A DNA stretch of 64,000 bases. Source: Nectonema munidae. Its lineage: Eukaryota > Nematomorpha > Nectonematoida > Nectonematidae. Shown piece by piece: positions 58,773 through 64,000 of the stretch (its first letter is position 1; every line of letters starts with the position of its first letter). Made by a program: the position numbers and the translations under genes. The stretch spans positions 1,111,501-1,175,500 of the forward strand of contig JAUIRK010000883.1 of the NCBI GenBank assembly GCA_030549495.1, in the 5' to 3' direction. The notes beneath the pieces are model-generated. The model searched no databases and was not told the origin of the DNA. It saw nothing but the letters and a program-made list of their open reading frames with translations.

Positions 58773-58860
58773 AGTCTCAATGGTTGTTAGGGTGTACCTC
58801 TCAGCTTAACAGTTGAAGGTTCGGGGTTCGATTCCTAAGACTCCCAACTCTTAAAAACAA
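58773..58860 (+). mobile_element. tRNA-derived SINE, family C fragment
   Basis: TCAATGGTTGTTAGGGTG (A-box-like) and GGTTCGGGGTTCGATTCC (B box) lie about 38 bases apart. No second copy is in the window. The sequence just after (to about 58930) may be its body. Confidence 0.5.
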
Positions 58861-58934
58861 AATTACAAAACTGTGATTAACCATCTTCAAGCATAATGCG
58901 AGGAGCATTTAGCTTTACGGCAGAAAGTGCTTTA

Positions 58935-59435
58935 TTATGAATATTAATGAACTTTTAAGTTTATTAACAAAATTAGGAAGTGTAACAGCTAAAGAAAGTT
59001 TTAATTTACAAGCAGGGTCTTCTAGTAACATTTTTGAAGATTTGTATTCTTTCATAAATTTTAGATTAACAATATTTTTTAATTTTAACTTTACTTTTTA
59101 GCGAAATTTTTATTCAAAATAATAAAGTAAACTTAACTGTTAACTAGTTGGTGAGTTAAGTATTTTTCATTTTTATGTTTCACCATTGTCAAAAATTCTT
59201 ATGATTTCAGTTTCAAATCATGTTTTCATGTTTGCTTGAATTCAAAAAACTCTGTTTTTCTTTGTGATCACTTTTTCACCAAATAAACGGAAAAAAGTTT
59301 TGATGAAAGAAACGAACGGAAATAAATCAAAATTTCTGCAAAAAATATTTTTTGAAAAATAAAAGCAAAGCAATCTACTTATTAAGGCTGAGATAAGATT
59401 TGGAAAAAGGTTGTTTTTGTTTTTGCTGAATGATT
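58935..59435. other. AT-rich DNA between convergent genes
   Basis: The homeobox gene (plus) and the deacetylase-like gene (minus) converge here. No additional gene recognised. Confidence 0.4.
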
Positions 59436-59439
59436 GGGA

Positions 59440-59445
59440 TTTATT
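59440..59445 (-). terminator. Poly(A) signal AATAAA, deacetylase-like gene
   Basis: TTTATT on the plus strand, only 17 bases past the stop codon. The proximity makes a very short 3' UTR or use of a later signal likely. Confidence 0.3.
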
Positions 59446-59462
59446 TGTGTATATATGAAAGA

Positions 59463-62400
59463 TTAACTTCCCGTAGGATTTTCATTTGTTGGATATGAGC
59501 TTGGACATTTGTTGCATGTGAAAAAATAGCGCTTCTCATTTTGGAAGTCGTAGGAACACGTTGTGTACTTTTGCATCTTACAATTCGTTTTCTCCACTCG
59601 ATTCACTTCCTCCCGCTCCATAAACCGTTTAACACTCAACGGATTCCGCATCCACGCTCGCATTTCTTGAAAGGTGAGGACGTAGACGTCAGAAAGTTTG
59701 TGAACCAAATCCAGGAACTCTTTCAAAGCTTCCAAATTTTGGCGGGAATCGAGCCAGTTTTCGTCCAAGTTGATTTGAAACGGTGCCTTATTTTTCTCAT
59801 AGTGCGCCAAAAAATTTCCCATCAGGAGATCAAGGGATTCACTCTTTGAAAGCGGATCCGCACAGTTCTCCAAAAAGGAACATAATTCGCCATTTTTGTC
59901 GATGTACTTGACGAGCGGAAATTCCATGATCGTTAAATTTCCTTTGGCTGACAGCAACGTTTTTGCTTCCTTACACGTGTACTTTTTGTTTAGTTCTAGG
60001 GAGTACGGAAATTCAGGGGGGTTGATGTTTGTGGATTCGATACTTGCATCATACACAAAGTCATTTTTTATCATCATCCTGAAAGATAAGAAAACGAAAA
60101 ATGAGGATAAACATTCGAATCGCGTGGTAAATGGATTTTATGAAATAGGATTTGGGTGTATTACAGAATCAATGAAGAATTAAACGAAATATTAAAAAAA
60201 CAATTATTTATAAAAAAAATGAAAAAAACTAATTATTTATTTTTAAAATAAAAAAAAAATACATTGAAATACATCGTATTGATTTTAATCTGTCTACAAA
60301 ATTCTATATTTTAGAAAGTTTTAAAAAGATTTCCGTTTCTTTGCATATACGTTCAATCCTTTTATGCCTGAGAGAGACATTGCAAAGTGAAGAAAATATG
60401 CATTGGAATACTTTAGGATGCAAAAAGTTCTACCTCTCAACAAAAGATAACTTTTTAAGCTATGTGAGTAAAAGCGATGGCAAATGTCATTTGTCTACAT
60501 GAATACTATTATAAGTCCAATTTTTGTATCTCACATATGTTATGTTTTCTTTTTTTTAGATGATATTTATGCGGAACATTAGCTTTTATAAAAAAAATTC
60601 TCATTTTGCAACGCCTTTTCCAATGTTCTCTGTCGTAATATAATGTGTTGCATACGATTAGAATTCGTTTTAATAAATTGTGATTTTTTAAAAGCTAAAA
60701 TCAAAATGATCTATGTTTGACTTTAAAAAAGGCTATTCCTAAATTCAAGCAAACCTAATGAAGTAAACTTTTCCTTACTATATCTTCGCTAGCACAAGAT
60801 ATAAACGCGGACTCCAAAAATGTTTACATACTTTGAATAAAAAAAATAATGGAACTTTTTTTTTACTTTTTTTTTTGATTTTAATTTTTTTTAATTTAAT
60901 TTTTTTTCAATGTCTTATTTAGATTTTTTTTGTTTTCAAACATTTATAAATTTTTCAGGACATCAGACATTTCTTAAATTTTTTCTATATCCGCTGTACA
61001 TCTCACTAAAACACAAAATGCATCGTTGAGCATTAAATTAAAATTAAAAAAAATTCCACTAAACTCTAACATATGTGAGTATAATTTCTTCTCTTTATAT
61101 TGTTTTTATAGTTCTTATTCAGAAATAATTTTGATCACTAAGGGGTTTAATTAAATAATTACTTTAACTTTTGAAAACCTTCATGCAATTAGATTTAGGA
61201 TTAGAGTTAGAGTCAAGGTCAAGTTCAAAATAAAAAAAGTTCGAAAAATTGTTTCCTAAAATTAATGGCAAAATTTTGTGAAAACTTTGTTTTAGTGGAA
61301 AATGTGGGGAAAGGAATAATTTCTCATGATTTGTTCCGAAAATCTTTCTCGCAATTATTCACATTCCATAAATTTTTCAAGGTTAGCATATCACTTTATA
61401 AAAAAAATTTTTATTTTTTATTTCGAGAAATTTTTTCTATCAAGTCAATCAATTTTACTTTTAGCCTTTAAGCAAAGATAGATTAAAAACTATGGGGTGT
61501 GATGCCTAGTGAAAGCCCCCTCTGAAATGAGAGCCTTTGTTCGCTAGCAGAGTTGCGTTATTCTCAATGTGAAGGTCAAGGTCATAATAAAATTTAGCAA
61601 ATTTAAATTCATTTCCTTCACAAACCTTTTTTTATATCGGCAATAGATATATGTTGTTAAAGACTTACTTTAGTTGGTTGCAACCACCATGCAGTAGATA
61701 GGGTGTGCGCATACCCTTAATTTTGGAGGGATCGATATTGGAAAATTTGGAAAACATGCTCTTCTGCTGCTCAAATTCTTTGATCCAATCATCTTCATCT
61801 GCCGTTGCAATCCACTTTTTTCCCGGAAAACTAAGATAAAAGGAACGCGTCAAAAGAGAATATCGGCGAAAAAAGTCCAAGCCCTTCCGGCATCCAAACA
61901 ATAGTGCATATGCTTCCCTCATTTTTGATTGTTAAAAAGGCTTTTACAAAAAATTGTTCTGGATAAAAAAATGTTTCACAGACTTGTTCTTATTTACTTG
62001 AAAATTTTATGTGAATACATTTGTCATGCTTGTTATGCAACTGGGTCAATTGACTTTAAATGTCAATTTTTCAAAAACAAAATATTTTTTGTCAATTTTT
62101 AATTAGCGTACTCATTAATTTTGTAAATTAAAAAAGCATTTTTTATTGTATCACTCTTTGCCTCAGCCTACATCTTTTTACTTTTTTAAAAATTACAGAA
62201 CATTTACTTTTTTAAAAATTTGTTCTCTATAAATTATTTTTTTTAGTGTGCACCTCTCTATTTTATCACTAATTTAATGGGCCACCTTCAGCGCCAGATT
62301 TTTATCTTTTATTGTATAGTTAGAATATTCTCTCATAATCATATTTAGGAGAAAGGTAAAAGAAAAGAGAATCCTTTTTCGAGCGTGCCACCCTTTTCAA

Positions 62401-63804
62401 AATGATCTTTGCCAAACTTCTTCCGAAAATTTCAGCTTCCAAGTTATTTTAACAATATTGCATATTCTATAGCAGAGAAAAGCGGCATTTAACAAATTCT
62501 GATCTCATTGATATTTTAATAAACTTTTCTATCTTATAATTAGCTTTCTTATCACACAGAGGTTGAAGGCCCATCTTAACAAAATTAAAGAATGATTTAA
62601 TTATTTTTATCCTTCATTTTTCTGTATTTTCATTTTATTTGCTTTATATTTATATTTAGTATAAGCATGATAAATTCATTATTTAAATTTAATTTGTAAA
62701 TTTCAATTTTTTGATCATATAGCGCCCATAGCTTAGATTGATGGGCCCGGTCCCAAGTGCCCCATAGCTCTGGCTACGTGCCTGCTTACAAATGAAATAA
62801 ATACACTGATAACTATGTTAAAATGTGCAAGTTGCTTTATTAACACACTTTGTTAATGGAACTAAGATTTCTACTAAAATTCCCACAGACAAAATTGGAC
62901 TTATATCAATTCAAATTAAATGAACTAAAAGCAAAAAAATCAATTATTAAAATCAAAATGGTTAAAAAGATTTTAGATACATACCTAATATTTTTAATTT
63001 TTTTTCAGGGAAAAAGCAAGATATTCGTAAAGATTCGGGAAATTACGCTAATTCGTTAAAAGTCTCACCTAATCGGCAAAAAAGAGTGCTAAATTTTATA
63101 ATTGCTTTTCTTGTAATTTTGAAGTTCTGCTAAATTTTCGGCTAAAATTTAAATTTCTAAAATAACTATATTCGCTATATAGCATGCTTAAATTCACAAA
63201 AATACACGAAATATTTTTTTTCGAACATAAAAATTAGTTTAAAATGATTATAATGTAAAAGTTGACCATGGCAATTTCCATATTACTTTTTATAACAGAA
63301 GTTCTAGATCATTGAATAATTTTTTCTTTAAACAATTAAATTTATACCGTGCGAAACTTTAAACATATGGCATTAATAAATTCAAGTCATTTTTATCCAT
63401 TTTTGGTATTGCTGACAAGATTTCTTCAATCCGCGTCTTTTATTTATTTTCATGAAATATTATCTCAACCATATTTTTTAAAAAATAAAATCGAACGAAG
63501 AGACAGAGCTAAAACCGGGGTTACAAAGATAAACTTGGCGAAGTTTGAGCGGAAGTTAGCGCCGTATCCCAAATTGGGAGTATGCTCAAAATGGATGAAG
63601 ATAATAGATGTGAAGTTTACTATAAAATCACATATGGGCCGAACCGGAAAGGTGGCGGTGTCGCGTTGGGACAGTGAGTGATACCTGATGGAGTGAGCCG
63701 CTATTTCGTGGCCTTCATCATGCATGTCTGCTACCATTTGATAATTTGTCCATTCGTGTGAAATGAAAAGTGTCATTTTAGCGGATTCGCCATTTGGATT
63801 TTTC
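59463..63804 (-). CDS. Chitin-deacetylase-like protein, 3' part
   Basis: Three exons, 63804-63685, 61830-61669 and 60078-59463 (stop), are GT-AG, with both internal joins phase 2. The 298 residues cover most of a CE4 polysaccharide-deacetylase domain plus the cysteine-rich arthropod CDA tail. Recognisable blocks are KNPNGESAKMTLFISHEWTN, HEIAAHSIS, MRTPYLLHGG (the family's RxPY motif), FVYDASI, LTFQEMRAWMRNP and, at the end, TCNKCPSSYPTNENP. Active enzymes deacetylate cuticle or gut chitin outside the cell using an Asp-His-His metal site. Here the HSxxH motif reads HSISF across the first junction, so the second metal-binding His is absent. The DxxW-type segment (LDENWLDS) is also altered. The exon with the TFDD motif, signal peptide and any chitin-binding or LDLa domain lies beyond the right edge. 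Confidence 0.85.
60079..61668. other. Intron of the deacetylase-like gene
   Basis: AT-rich, with (GTCAAG)-type words near 61210 and no repeat family recognised. Confidence 0.6.
61831..63684. other. Intron of the deacetylase-like gene
   Basis: Mostly AT-rich. A GC-richer island at about 62725-62785 (GATGGGCCCGG, CTCTGGCTACGTGCC) looks like the edge of an old DNA-transposon copy but has no identifiable termini. Confidence 0.5.
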
Positions 63805-64000
63805 CTATAAAAAAATTTTCTTATAGACATAAGTTCAATTAAATTTACATTAGTAGTAATAAACACATTTTAAGGAAGGCCATAAGCTATGAGAGATTAG
63901 AATGACGTTATTAAAATAGTCCAGGAAAAACTATATTCGATATATAAGCTTATGAAATAGTTTGTGAGTCTCTTAAAGGAGTTTTTTGAGTTTAAGACCC

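Noticed and set aside
58773-58850. Functional tRNA gene
   Set aside because: A and B boxes are present but no cloverleaf with paired acceptor and anticodon stems can be drawn by eye, so it was called a SINE head.

Overview
This is an AT-rich animal nuclear sequence: GT-AG introns, phase-matched exons, AATAAA signals and many degraded transposons. An arthropod-type chitin deacetylase, a TATA-plus-initiator promoter style and the mix of RTE, CR1/Jockey-like LINEs, piggyBac and hAT relics suggest an arthropod, perhaps a crustacean. The species cannot be fixed from the sequence.

Left part (1-14.6 kb). An ankyrin-repeat gene resembling germ-cell ASZ1/GASZ runs right to left in five phase-matched exons (14619 to 2766). 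Its last intron holds a nearly full-length RTE-like LINE with a 16-bp target-site duplication. Another intron holds a piggyBac-type MITE, and a piggyBac transposase relic also lies inside the gene. Just downstream (2140-2491) is a small retroelement with a 12-bp target-site duplication. It carries a hammerhead ribozyme core, a second inverted and degraded hammerhead copy, and pol III-like boxes.

Middle (14.6-52.4 kb). Long AT-rich stretches with SINE, LINE and MITE relics surround the most interesting content: two tandem, same-strand paralogous genes (26137-36183 and 42338-52371). Each has a signal-peptide exon, one roughly 107-codon exon for an unrecognised two-cysteine domain, and a C-terminal tail split over five micro-exons of 15, 18, 15/6 (or 6/15) and 15 nt plus a 17-nt terminal coding exon. 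Every intron is phase 1. About 10 kb of DNA encodes each protein of roughly 150-160 residues. The two tails, assembled independently from splice signals, have exactly the same length and align without gaps, which is strong internal evidence that the micro-exons are real. The layout recalls schistosome micro-exon genes and aphid bicycle genes, but the protein domain is not one I recognise.

Right part (52.4-64 kb). A divergent NK-like homeobox gene (last two exons, 56341-58188) is split inside the codon for homeodomain Trp48. On the minus strand, the three 3' exons of a chitin-deacetylase-like gene (63804-59463) run in from beyond the right edge. Its HSxxH metal motif has lost the second histidine, so it may be a pseudoenzyme.
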